Source: Emcibacter sp048269205
GTDB lineage: Bacteria > Pseudomonadota > Alphaproteobacteria > Sphingomonadales > Emcibacteraceae
Reading direction: 5' to 3'
Assembly: GCF_048269205.1 (NCBI RefSeq)
Contig: NZ_JBLXJC010000004.1
Location: forward strand, 62,001 to 126,000
Length of the DNA: 64,000 nt
Numbering within the stretch: position 1 is the stretch's first letter; the number at the start of each line of letters is the position of its first letter. This document shows positions 28,522 through 36,275 of the stretch, in pieces. The notes beneath the pieces are model-generated. The model ran no database searches. It was not told where the DNA came from and saw nothing but the letters and a program-made list of their open reading frames with translations. The translations under genes were made by a program, and so were the position numbers.

Positions 28522-28948
28522 TGGCTGCCTCGGTTTCTGTTCGATACCCAGGTTATCGGTAGAACGGCAATATGAAACAAATATGATAGTTGCCGCTGTT
28601 TTCCGGTGTAACGGTTACGCGGCCGCTTTGTTAACCATGGGGGTGCGAAAACCGGGGATTTTTTGGGCAGACTCTTCCTTGACAGATAGTCGGGGCATGG
28701 CTTAGAAGTTCGTGTATATATGATTATATTGCATATCAGGATCAAGCCGTCCGTCCTTTGGGAAAGGGGCGATAATAATCGGTAGTTTGATATCAATTAA
28801 GTAGCAGCAATGGGAGACGTGACAGGCCGGAACGACGGTGTGTCTTGTTGGCTGATCGGTATTCTCCGTGATCTTTATTTCTCCCTGTATTTTATTTTTA
28901 AGAGAATAGAAAAAGATATTCTTTTCAAATCTGTAGGGAAACGGACGA
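28522..28948. other. Intergenic region between the glycosyltransferase operon and pckG
   Basis: This 427-base divergent spacer is AT-richer than its neighbours. I find no protein with family features. A TTGACA (28679-28684) has no good -10 at standard spacing. Just before pckG, AAGAGAATA and TATTCTTTT (28900-28908 and 28917-28925) can form an imperfect A/T hairpin of uncertain meaning. Promoters for both flanking transcription units must lie here but I cannot place them. Confidence 0.4.
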
Positions 28949-30748
28949 ATGAATTTGAATGCACCTGAGAATGTGAAAAACCAGGCCCTGATCGACTGGG
29001 TTCAGGAACTGGCGACCCTGTGTGAACCCAAGGACATCTACTGGTGTGACGGTTCCAAAGAGGAATATGACCGACTGTGTCAGGAACTGGTAGACCAGGG
29101 CGTCTTCATCAAACTGAATGAGGAAAAACGCCCCGGATCTTTTCTCTGTCGTTCCGATCCCCGTGATGTGGCCCGTGTGGAAGACCGCACATTCATTGCC
29201 AGTGAAAGGGAAGAAGACGCCGGCCCGACCAACAACTGGCGGGAGCCAAAGGAACTGCGGGCGGAAATGACCGGTTTCTACAAAGGTTGCATGCACGGCC
29301 GCACCATGTACGTGATTCCCTTCAGCATGGGGCCGCTGGGCTCCGATATCGCCCAGATCGGTGTGCAGCTGACCGATTCTCCCTATGCGGTGGTCAATAT
29401 GTATATTATGGCCCGCATCGGCACCAAGGTTCTTGATATTCTGGGCAACGGCAACTTTATCCGTTGCCTTCATTCTGTCGGCCACCCGCTTGAAGAAGGC
29501 GAACAGGACGTGGCCTGGCCCTGTAACCCCGACAACCGTTATATCACCCACTTCCCGGAAACCCGCGAAGTCTGGTCCTTCGGTTCCGGTTACGGCGGCA
29601 ATGCCCTTTTGGGCAAGAAATGTGTGGCGTTGCGCATCGCTTCCGTGATGGCCCGGGACGAGGGCTGGCTTGCCGAACATATGCTGATTGTGGGTATTGA
29701 AAATCCGCAGGGCGAAAAGACCTATGTGACCGGCGCTTTCCCGAGCGCCTGCGGCAAGACCAACCTGGCCATGCTGATTCCGCCGGAAGGCTATGAAGGC
29801 TGGAAAGTCTGGACTGTGGGCGACGATATCGCCTGGATCAAACCCAAGGAAGACGGTCGTCTTTATGCCATTAATCCGGAAGCCGGTTTCTTCGGTGTGG
29901 CACCGGGAACCTCTTATGATTCCAATCCGGCGGCCATGGAAACCATCCAGAGCAATACCATCTTCACCAATGTGGCGCTAACCGATGATGGCGACGTGTG
30001 GTGGGAAGGCATGGGTGATGCCCCTGCTCATCTGATTGACTGGCAGGGTAACGACTGGACACCCGGTTGTGGTCGTCCGGCAGCGCATCCCAACGCCCGC
30101 TTTACCGCCCCGGCCAGCCAGTGCCCGAGCATCGACCCGGCCTGGGAAGATCCCAAGGGCGTGCCGATTGACGCCTTCATCTTCGGCGGTCGTCTCAGCA
30201 AAAACTTCCCGCTGGTCTATGAAGCTTCCAACTGGGAACAGGGTGTGTATATGGCGGCGACCATGGGCTCCGAAGCCACCGCCGCCGCCGACAACCAGGC
30301 GGCGATCCGCCGCGATCCCATGGCTATGCTGCCCTTCTGCGGCTACAACATGGGTGATTACTGGAACCACTGGCTGAGCATGAAAGATAAGGCGACCCAT
30401 TTGCCGAAAATCTTCCGGGTCAACTGGTTCCGTAAAGATGAAAACGGCAAGTTCATGTGGCCGGGCTTTGGCCAGAACATGCGTGTTCTGGAATGGGTCA
30501 TCGGCCGTATCAAACAGGAAAAAAATGCCGAAGCCGGTCCGCTTGGCGATATTCCCTCATTTGGGGACCTGAATTGGGCCGGACTGGATTTCGATCAGAA
30601 CGCCTTCAACAAACTCATGGACTTTGAAATTGAAGGTCTTGAGAAAGAAGTTGAGGAAGTGATCGGTCATTTCCAGCAGATGGGCGATCGGCTGCCCCAG
30701 GCCCTTGAAGCCGAACGCCAGCAGGCCAAGGCACGTCTCAGCGCCTGA
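28949..30748 (+). CDS. pckG: Phosphoenolpyruvate carboxykinase (GTP)
   Basis: 599-residue GTP-dependent PEPCK that converts oxaloacetate to PEP for gluconeogenesis. The GTP-type signature GAFPSACGKTNLAML contains the P-loop and the reactive cysteine of the mobile loop, absent in ATP-type enzymes; FIFGGRLSKNFPLVYE and NMGDYWNHWL are further family motifs. Length is standard. It is monocistronic, followed by a strong terminator. The presence of an acetate uptake/activation module in the same window fits a need for gluconeogenesis. Confidence 0.96.
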   Translation: MNLNAPENVKNQALIDWVQELATLCEPKDIYWCDGSKEEYDRLCQELVDQGVFIKLNEEKRPGSFLCRSDPRDVARVEDRTFIASEREEDAGPTNNWREPKELRAEMTGFYKGCMHGRTMYVIPFSMGPLGSDIAQIGVQLTDSPYAVVNMYIMARIGTKVLDILGNGNFIRCLHSVGHPLEEGEQDVAWPCNPDNRYITHFPETREVWSFGSGYGGNALLGKKCVALRIASVMARDEGWLAEHMLIVGIENPQGEKTYVTGAFPSACGKTNLAMLIPPEGYEGWKVWTVGDDIAWIKPKEDGRLYAINPEAGFFGVAPGTSYDSNPAAMETIQSNTIFTNVALTDDGDVWWEGMGDAPAHLIDWQGNDWTPGCGRPAAHPNARFTAPASQCPSIDPAWEDPKGVPIDAFIFGGRLSKNFPLVYEASNWEQGVYMAATMGSEATAAADNQAAIRRDPMAMLPFCGYNMGDYWNHWLSMKDKATHLPKIFRVNWFRKDENGKFMWPGFGQNMRVLEWVIGRIKQEKNAEAGPLGDIPSFGDLNWAGLDFDQNAFNKLMDFEIEGLEKEVEEVIGHFQQMGDRLPQALEAERQQAKARLSA

Positions 30749-30776
30749 TCTTTCCTCTGAAGAGAATTTTGAAGAA

Positions 30777-30805
30777 GGTCCCCTCGTTCGGGGGCCTTTT
30801 TATTT
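30777..30805 (+). terminator. Rho-independent terminator after pckG
   Basis: Seven-base-pair GC stem GGTCCCC / GGGGGCC (30777-30783 and 30790-30796, one G-T pair) with a six-base loop, followed by TTTTTATTT. It lies 28 bases after the pckG stop and its T-run reaches the end of the convergent ubiX-like gene. Confidence 0.88.
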
Positions 30806-31390
30806 GGCCTGAGTGTCGTTCGGTCCCTGCCAGCGGGTCACAAGGCCGGTTTCCAGGTCGAACAGGTCCAGCACCCGGCCCACCGAATGATTGACGATAT
30901 CGTCGATGGTTCCGGGTTTTGTATAGAAAGCCGGCATGGGCGGGGCAATGATGGCGCCAAGCTGGCAGGCCTCATACATCAGTTTGCAGTGGCCCGTATG
31001 CAGCGGGGTTTCCCGCGGCATGATCACCAGCCGGCGCTGTTCCTTGAGGATCACATCTGCCGCCCGGGTCAGCAGGCTGTCGGCCCGGCTGTGCACAATG
31101 TCGGAAAGAGTTTTCATGGCGCAGGCGGCAACGATCATGCCGTCTGCCCTGAAGGAACCGCTGGCGATACTGGCGGCCAGGTTCGTATCCTTGTGCACCA
31201 CGTCGGCCAGCGCTTCCACTTCTTTTGCATCGAGGTCCGTTTCCAGGCCGATGTTCATGCGGGCGGTGGAGGTCATGACCAGATGGCTTTCCACCTGGTC
31301 CAATGTCTTCAGGGCTTCTAAAAGCCGAATTCCGTATATCACGCCACTGGCGCCGGCAATGCCGATGATGAGTTTCACTTTCTTGTCCAT
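30800..31390 (-). CDS. ubiX: UbiX-family flavin prenyltransferase
   Basis: 196-residue flavoprotein that prenylates FMN to give the cofactor of UbiD-type decarboxylases, used in ubiquinone synthesis. Conserved features: GIAGASGVIYGIRLLEAL (FMN phosphate site, Ser), ACAMKTLSDIVHSRADSLLTR with the Ser/Asn-lining region, KEQRRLVIMPRETPLHTGH with Arg and Glu of the active site, and a C-terminal MPAFYTKPGTIDDIVNHSVG containing the conserved Tyr. No ubiD is adjacent, so assignment to ubiquinone synthesis rather than another UbiD partner is inferred. Confidence 0.92.
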   Translation of the reverse strand: MDKKVKLIIGIAGASGVIYGIRLLEALKTLDQVESHLVMTSTARMNIGLETDLDAKEVEALADVVHKDTNLAASIASGSFRADGMIVAACAMKTLSDIVHSRADSLLTRAADVILKEQRRLVIMPRETPLHTGHCKLMYEACQLGAIIAPPMPAFYTKPGTIDDIVNHSVGRVLDLFDLETGLVTRWQGPNDTQAK

Positions 31391-31437
31391 GTTTCAGCCT
31401 TACACCCTCGTGCTGAAGTTTGCAACAAGGCTCTCTG

Positions 31438-31467
31438 TGATCTTCTGTAGGGATTTTTACGTATCAG
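31438..31467 (+). promoter_or_regulatory. RpoE (ECF11)-type promoter for the SDR gene
   Basis: TGATCT (31438-31443), an 18-base spacer and TATCAG (31462-31467) differ at only one base in each element from the two divergent promoters beside the sigma-factor gene. The predicted start of transcription (~31474) is just upstream of an AGAGGA ribosome site and the ATG at 31488. The R. sphaeroides RpoE consensus is of the TGATCC-N18-TAA type (established knowledge); use by the local sigma factor is inference. Confidence 0.68.
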
Positions 31468-31487
31468 AAGCTAAAGAGGATTAAAGG

Positions 31488-32246
31488 ATGATCATCTGGA
31501 TTACCGGGGCCGGCAGTGGCCTGGGACGTGAACTTGCCCGCCAGTATGCGGCGGACGGGCACCGGCTTGTGGTTTCTGCACGCACGGCAGAGAACCTGGA
31601 TTCCCTTGCACGGGAGTGCAGGGACATGCCAGGAGAAATCATCGCTCAGCCCTGTGATGTAACGGATCGTAGGGCTGTGACCGACTGTGTCCGCAAGATG
31701 GTTACAGAAGCGGGGGTGCCGGACAGGGTGATCCTCAATGCCGGCACTCATATTCCTTCGTCCCTTGATCGGTTTGATGCGGATATTCATCAAAGGCTGA
31801 TGGAGGTCAACTATATGGGCGTGGTCCATTGCCTGGAAGCAATATTGCCAGCCCTGCAGGAAAGACAGCATGGCCAGATTGCCATCGTCTCATCCCTTGC
31901 CGCCTGGCGCGGTCTGCCTTACGCAGGGGCTTATGGGGCTTCAAAGGCGGCCCTTGTTACCCTGGCAGAATCCCTGAGGCCGGAACTGGCCCGGACAGGG
32001 ATTGACCTGCGCCTTGTCTGTCCGGGATTTGTCCGTACCCCCCTGACGGACCGCAATGAATTTCACATGCCGTTGTTGATGGAGACGGGGGATGCCGCCG
32101 AAGCCTTTCGGCGGGGGTTGGAAGATAACAGGTTCCGTATTGTTTTTCCCCGCCGTATGGCATGGGTCATGGCACTGCTCAGAATATTGCCGGACAGGCT
32201 CTTTTTCAGGCTCAGTAGCAAACTCCTCAGGTCGGACGACAGCTAA
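31488..32246 (+). CDS. SDR-family NAD(P)-dependent oxidoreductase
   Basis: 252-residue classical short-chain dehydrogenase. The cofactor loop is GAGSGLGREL near residue 6, NAG lies in LNAGTHIPS, the catalytic Ser is in IVSSLAAW and the YxxxK pair in YGASKAAL. The C-terminal ~40 residues are hydrophobic and basic, as if membrane associated. An RpoE-type promoter lies 20-50 bases upstream, and the gene is convergent with (and overlaps by 4 bases) the DUF3833 gene of the sigma-factor-linked lipid operon, so it probably belongs to the same regulon. Substrate unknown; a lipid or retinoid-like carbonyl is plausible. Confidence 0.9.
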   Translation: MIIWITGAGSGLGRELARQYAADGHRLVVSARTAENLDSLARECRDMPGEIIAQPCDVTDRRAVTDCVRKMVTEAGVPDRVILNAGTHIPSSLDRFDADIHQRLMEVNYMGVVHCLEAILPALQERQHGQIAIVSSLAAWRGLPYAGAYGASKAALVTLAESLRPELARTGIDLRLVCPGFVRTPLTDRNEFHMPLLMETGDAAEAFRRGLEDNRFRIVFPRRMAWVMALLRILPDRLFFRLSSKLLRSDDS

Positions 32247-32737
32247 TCCTGTTTCTCAAAACACAGAAAGACAGTGCCAATGTGAAAGCCCCAGCGATAG
32301 GCCCGGGCTCTGTTAAGCAGCCGTTTCTCATCCATGAGAAACATCTGGTCGTCAAAGCGCACGGTCCAGATTTTAGTTCCTACTTCCAGCTTGAATTCAT
32401 AGCTCCAGTGAAAGCGATGGCCATCTGTCTGGCCAGCTGCTTCGCCAATGACAGCTGAGCAGGTCGCCTTATAGTCACGTTCTGAGAGCTTGTAAAAGGT
32501 CCAGTTGCGGCGATCGGTCTTGCCATCCCTGTAGGTGAATTCCTCGGTCAGAAACAGGCTGCTGTTGCGCGTTTCTCCCACGGTGCGCCCATGGAACTCA
32601 TTTCTAACCCTGCCAAAGCGATCCTCGAAAATGCCTCGGGCCAGAGTGGTGCCGGAGAAAAACTCTTCCAGCTTCAGAGGCGGATAGATCGTACTATTTT
32701 CCGACACAGCTTTTTTTGCCTCGAACAGTACATGCAT
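32243..32737 (-). CDS. DUF3833-family protein
   Basis: 164-residue protein of the DUF3833 family, recognised by LEEFFSGTTLARGIFEDRFG, FTYRDGKTDRRNWTFYKLSE, FDDQMFLMDEKRLLNRA and WGFHIGTVFLCFEK; these suggest a lipocalin-like beta-barrel. Unlike many relatives it has no clear lipoprotein signal with the chosen start. Its ATG overlaps the stop of the Cfa-like gene by one base (TGATG), so it is the last gene of the four-gene operon. Biochemical function unknown; the association with fatty-acid modification is by context. Confidence 0.8.
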   Translation of the reverse strand: MHVLFEAKKAVSENSTIYPPLKLEEFFSGTTLARGIFEDRFGRVRNEFHGRTVGETRNSSLFLTEEFTYRDGKTDRRNWTFYKLSERDYKATCSAVIGEAAGQTDGHRFHWSYEFKLEVGTKIWTVRFDDQMFLMDEKRLLNRARAYRWGFHIGTVFLCFEKQD

Positions 32738-33972
32738 CAGTTCTGCCTTTCGAGAATGAAATGGGAAACATCTATGGTCTTGCGGTTAAAACCGGCCTCG
32801 CAGTAGCAGAGATAATAGTCCCACATGCGCAGGAAGCTTTCCGGATACCCCAGGTCCCGGATTTCTGCCTGGCGGGACAGGAATTTTCCCCGCCAGCGTT
32901 TCAGGGTTTCCGCATAATCCGTGCCGAAATCCTGCTGGTCTGTGAGAATGAAGCCGTTATTTTTGGCCAGGAGGCTGACTTTTTCCGGCGACGGTAGCAG
33001 GCCTCCGGGGAAAATATACTTCTGGATGAAATCGCTGTTGCGCCGGTAATCCTCGAACCGGTCGTCCGCGATGGTGATAATCTGTAGTCCGATGCGGCCG
33101 TTTTCTTTCAACAGGCGGGACAGGCGGTCGAAATAGACGGGCCAATGTTCTTCGCCGACCGCCTCGAACATTTCTATGGAGACGATGTGATCAAATCTGC
33201 CGTGGATATCCCGGTAGTCCTGATATCGAAAGTCGCACAGGTCTTCGAGTCCCGCGTCGCGGATATGTCGCCTGGCCCGTGACAGCTGCTCCCGGGACAA
33301 GGTCACGCCGGTCACCCGGCAGCCATAGGTTCCGGCGGCAAATTCCGCAAATCCGCCCCAGCCGCAGCCGATCTCAAGCACATGATCGCCCGGCTTCAGA
33401 CCCAGGTTATCGGCCAGCCGGCGGTATTTTTCCTTCTGCGCCGCTTCCAGGCTGACCTCGGGAGAGGCAAAACAGCCGGCAGAATAGGTCATACTGCGAT
33501 CCAGCCACAGGCTATAGAAATCATTACCCAGGTCGTAGTGGTAGGCGATATTGCGACGGCTGCCAGACCTGCTGTTGCGTCGTATGAGGTGCAGGAGGCG
33601 GTTCCATAACCGGTAGATCCGGTTTCCACCTAGGCGTTTCCGGAAATGGGCGAGATTTCCGGCAAGCAGGCTGAGTAGCCCGGGCAGGTCTGTTGTATTC
33701 CAGTCTCCGTCAATATAGGCTTCGGCGAACCCTATGGCCCCGCCCCGCAGAATACGTCTCAGGGCACGGTAGTTTCTGAGCTCCATGCTGGCGCCAAGAT
33801 GTTTGTCCCCTGCCCCCTCCAGTACCAGATGACGGTTGCCGGGCAGATAGATTGTCAGGCGCCCGCTGTGCAGGGCCTGCCCAAGCCGGCGTCCCAACCG
33901 GCGAACGGAATACGGCGCATTGTCCAGGGTAATCTTTTGCCTTTGGTCCAGGGTGTCCACATTACTGCTCAT
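32737..33972 (-). CDS. cfa: Cyclopropane-fatty-acyl-phospholipid synthase family methyltransferase
   Basis: 411-residue SAM-dependent lipid methyltransferase of the CFA-synthase family. An N-terminal lipid-binding region (LTIYLPGNRHLVLEGAG, GFAEAYIDGDW) precedes the Rossmann domain with VLEIGCGWGGFAEFA (SAM loop) and the CFA signatures SAGCFASPEVSLEAAQ and YIFPGGLLPS. The family acts on double bonds of membrane phospholipid acyl chains. The start is chosen for TGGAG eight bases upstream; the gene overlaps the DUF1365 gene by 11 bases. In an RpoE/ChrR context it could make cyclopropane fatty acids or methylated furan-fatty-acid precursors; the sequence does not decide. Confidence 0.9.
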   Translation of the reverse strand: MSSNVDTLDQRQKITLDNAPYSVRRLGRRLGQALHSGRLTIYLPGNRHLVLEGAGDKHLGASMELRNYRALRRILRGGAIGFAEAYIDGDWNTTDLPGLLSLLAGNLAHFRKRLGGNRIYRLWNRLLHLIRRNSRSGSRRNIAYHYDLGNDFYSLWLDRSMTYSAGCFASPEVSLEAAQKEKYRRLADNLGLKPGDHVLEIGCGWGGFAEFAAGTYGCRVTGVTLSREQLSRARRHIRDAGLEDLCDFRYQDYRDIHGRFDHIVSIEMFEAVGEEHWPVYFDRLSRLLKENGRIGLQIITIADDRFEDYRRNSDFIQKYIFPGGLLPSPEKVSLLAKNNGFILTDQQDFGTDYAETLKRWRGKFLSRQAEIRDLGYPESFLRMWDYYLCYCEAGFNRKTIDVSHFILERQN

Positions 33973-34759
33973 GACCGTACTCCAGGGGTTTTTTGCCGGA
34001 TAGTTCAAATGTACCTTGAGATGACGGTCCAGGCGGCACCGGTCGTCTGAAGACCTTCAGTTTCCTGAGCCAGAGCTTCAGAGCTTGCCAGTGGATGGCG
34101 CCAATCACCTTGAAGCTTGCCGGCGGCAGCGTAAAAGCAAGCCGTAACAGGGCCCGGGAGGAAAGCTCCTGCCGTCGACCTTTCAGCGAGGCATAAAACA
34201 ATAGCCTGTCATCCTTGTCCTGATAGCGGATGCCAAGATCGGCTTTCTCGTCCGGAAACTTGTTTCGGAACCGGTATGTTCCAGTGGTGTCGAAAAAGGG
34301 CGAAACATGCAAAAGCTTGCTACAGCCATGTTGCCGGGTCACGCTTTCCTGACGAAAGACATAGCTGTGCCGGTCTCCAAATGTATTACTGACCTCATAG
34401 ATTACGGCGGTCAGCCTGTGGCTGGTATCAAGGCAATAGTAGACGGACAAGGGGTTAAACACATAACCCCAGACCCGTGGCTGGGTGAGCAGGAAAATCC
34501 TGTGTGCCCTTTCTCCGCCTGACTGGCACAGCAGTTTCTGAACATGCTCTGCAAGCGGTGTTTCGCCACCGCTGCCATAGTCCTTTTCATGAAAACTGAT
34601 AATGTTTGGCCGGTTCAGGGAAAACAGCCGGTAGCGACGGTCCAGTTCAGCCAGTTCGTCCAGGTCAAACAGGAAAGAATAACTCCCATAGCGGAATTCA
34701 TGCAGGACCGGGTGATATCTGAGATGATGGATGACAGTTTTATAGAGGCGGCTGTTCAT
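33962..34759 (-). CDS. DUF1365-family protein
   Basis: 265-residue protein of the DUF1365 family, recognised by HHLRYHPVLHEFRYGSYSFL, FLLTQPRVWGYVFNPLSVYY, VYEVSNTFGDRHSYVF and KLLHVSPFF. The family is nearly always encoded between an amine-oxidase-like flavoprotein and a CFA-synthase-like gene, as here, and is linked to modified fatty-acid synthesis, but I know of no defined activity. It overlaps the flavoprotein gene by 4 bases and the Cfa-like gene by 11, showing tight translational coupling. Confidence 0.88.
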   Translation of the reverse strand: MNSRLYKTVIHHLRYHPVLHEFRYGSYSFLFDLDELAELDRRYRLFSLNRPNIISFHEKDYGSGGETPLAEHVQKLLCQSGGERAHRIFLLTQPRVWGYVFNPLSVYYCLDTSHRLTAVIYEVSNTFGDRHSYVFRQESVTRQHGCSKLLHVSPFFDTTGTYRFRNKFPDEKADLGIRYQDKDDRLLFYASLKGRRQELSSRALLRLAFTLPPASFKVIGAIHWQALKLWLRKLKVFRRPVPPGPSSQGTFELSGKKPLEYGHEQ

Positions 34760-36147
34760 GATCCGGCGCCTTCCACCACTCGTTGCGTGAGTTCATCTTG
34801 CAGGCCGATGCGGGCATTCTGGCGGGGTCGACACCAGGGACGCGGTACGCCGCTCAGCAGTTCCGCCACAGCAAGGCCCGACTGCAGGCCATCTTCATGG
34901 AAACCGGCCCCGAACCAGGCCCCGCAATACCAGGTATTCCGGTTGCCCTGCAGGGACCAGAGCTGCCTCTGGCACGTCAGGGCCCGCTGGTCGAAAAGAG
35001 GGTGGCGGTAGCTGATTTTACGCCAGACCAGTTCTTCACGGATTTCCCGGTCCGGATTGAGGGTCACCAGAACAGGCCTTTCCGTTGGCAAGGACTGCAG
35101 CAGGTTCATCCAGTAGGTGACACATAGGGATGAGCCGTCTTTGTTTTCTCGGCCACCAAGATAGTTCCAGCTTGCCCAGGCAGCGCGGCGGCGCGGCATC
35201 AGGGAAAGGTCGCCATGCACCCAGGCCTCATTATCCTGATAGGGGAAAGCGGAAAGAAGATTCCTTTCCGGTTCTGTAGCGTCCTGTAGCAGGGCCAGGC
35301 TGTCATCCGCATGGCCAGCCAGAACAACATGGTCAAAAATTTCGTCCCCCCTGTCGGACATGATCAGAACCTTGTCATCAAGACGGCGGATGCCGTGTAC
35401 TTTTGTGTCCAGATACAGCCTGTCCTCAAACGGCTTTGTCATACGCTGGACATACTCGCGGCTTCCGCCTGAAACCGTTCTCCATTCCGGACGGTTTTTT
35501 AACTGTGTCAGTCCATGGTTCTGGAAGAAGGCAAGGAAGGCTTTCAGGGGATAGTCAAGGATGTCCTGCTGGCTGCAGGACCAGATGGCGGCCCCCATGG
35601 GGGCCAGATGGTTATTGATGAAGCCCGCACTGAAGGATTCTTTTTCCAGGAAGGCGCCCAGAGACAGGTTCTGGTACTCCGCGTGTTCCAGATAATCGGG
35701 ACATTGCCGGTAAAACCTCAGGATATCCTTTACCATGCGCCAGAAGTCGGGGCGCAACAAGTTTCTTTTTTGGGCCAGAAGCCCGGCAATGCCACTGCCG
35801 GAATATTCCATCCAGCCATTGTCCAGTGATATGGAAAAGGACATATTTGTTGTCCGGGTCGGCACGTTCAGAAGCTCAAAAAGGGCCACAAGGTTGGGGT
35901 AATTGAGCGGATTATAGACGATAAACCCCGTGTCCACCGGCAGTGATCTGCCGTCGATATCCAGGTCAATGGTGTTGCTGTGCCCGCCCGGAGTGCCGTT
36001 CTTTTCAAACAGGCTGACCCTGTGGGTGCGCGATAACATCCAGGCACAGGCAAGTCCCGAAACGCCGCTGCCGATGACAGCGATCTTCAGTGGTTTATCC
36101 ACCGACGGCAGGGAGACAGGGAACTCTTTTCCGGGTGTAATATACAT
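34756..36147 (-). CDS. FAD-dependent amine-oxidase-like oxidoreductase
   Basis: 463-residue flavoprotein with an N-terminal Rossmann FAD motif GSGVSGLACAWML, followed by SLFEKNGTPGGHSNT and the family's DTGFIVYNPLNYPNL. VVLAGHADDSLALL lies in the substrate region and NTWYCGAWFGAGFHEDGLQS is the C-terminal FAD signature. It belongs to the group fused or linked to CFA synthases and DUF1365 proteins. It is the first gene of the operon, 30 bases downstream of the predicted start of the divergent RpoE-type promoter. It probably desaturates or oxidises a lipid intermediate; this is inferred from context. Confidence 0.88.
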   Translation of the reverse strand: MYITPGKEFPVSLPSVDKPLKIAVIGSGVSGLACAWMLSRTHRVSLFEKNGTPGGHSNTIDLDIDGRSLPVDTGFIVYNPLNYPNLVALFELLNVPTRTTNMSFSISLDNGWMEYSGSGIAGLLAQKRNLLRPDFWRMVKDILRFYRQCPDYLEHAEYQNLSLGAFLEKESFSAGFINNHLAPMGAAIWSCSQQDILDYPLKAFLAFFQNHGLTQLKNRPEWRTVSGGSREYVQRMTKPFEDRLYLDTKVHGIRRLDDKVLIMSDRGDEIFDHVVLAGHADDSLALLQDATEPERNLLSAFPYQDNEAWVHGDLSLMPRRRAAWASWNYLGGRENKDGSSLCVTYWMNLLQSLPTERPVLVTLNPDREIREELVWRKISYRHPLFDQRALTCQRQLWSLQGNRNTWYCGAWFGAGFHEDGLQSGLAVAELLSGVPRPWCRPRQNARIGLQDELTQRVVEGAGS

Positions 36148-36181
36148 GGCCAGCTATTCCGACATTTCATTGCAGTAGTTT

Positions 36182-36211
36182 CTGTTACGGGATAGGCTGG
36201 CTGACGGATCA
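36182..36211 (-). promoter_or_regulatory. RpoE (ECF11)-type promoter for the flavoprotein-DUF1365-cfa-DUF3833 operon
   Basis: On the minus strand TGATCC (36211-36206), an 18-base spacer and TAACAG (36187-36182) give a perfect copy of the element that faces the sigma-factor gene. The predicted start (~36176) leaves a leader of about 30 bases before the flavoprotein ATG at 36147. Confidence 0.8.
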
Positions 36212-36241
36212 TATTTACACAGCGGATTTTTTATTCTTTTG

Positions 36242-36271
36242 TGATCCGGAAGGGAAAGCCTGTCGTAACAG
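36242..36271 (+). promoter_or_regulatory. RpoE (ECF11)-type autoregulatory promoter of the sigma-factor operon
   Basis: TGATCC (36242-36247), an 18-base spacer and TAACAG (36266-36271) match the R. sphaeroides RpoE promoter type. The predicted transcription start (~36277-36278) falls at or just after the only upstream ATG (36276), which bears on where translation of the sigma factor begins. Confidence 0.8.
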
Positions 36272-36275
36272 GGGC

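Noticed and set aside
28679..28684. TTGACA as a possible -35 box before pckG
   Set aside because: At 16-18 bases downstream there is no sequence close to TATAAT, so a sigma-70 promoter cannot be supported.
28518..28796. A 92-codon minus-strand frame upstream of the glycosyltransferase operon
   Set aside because: No recognisable domain, no clear ribosome site and atypical composition; it overlaps the first glycosyltransferase start by 4 bases but nothing else supports it.
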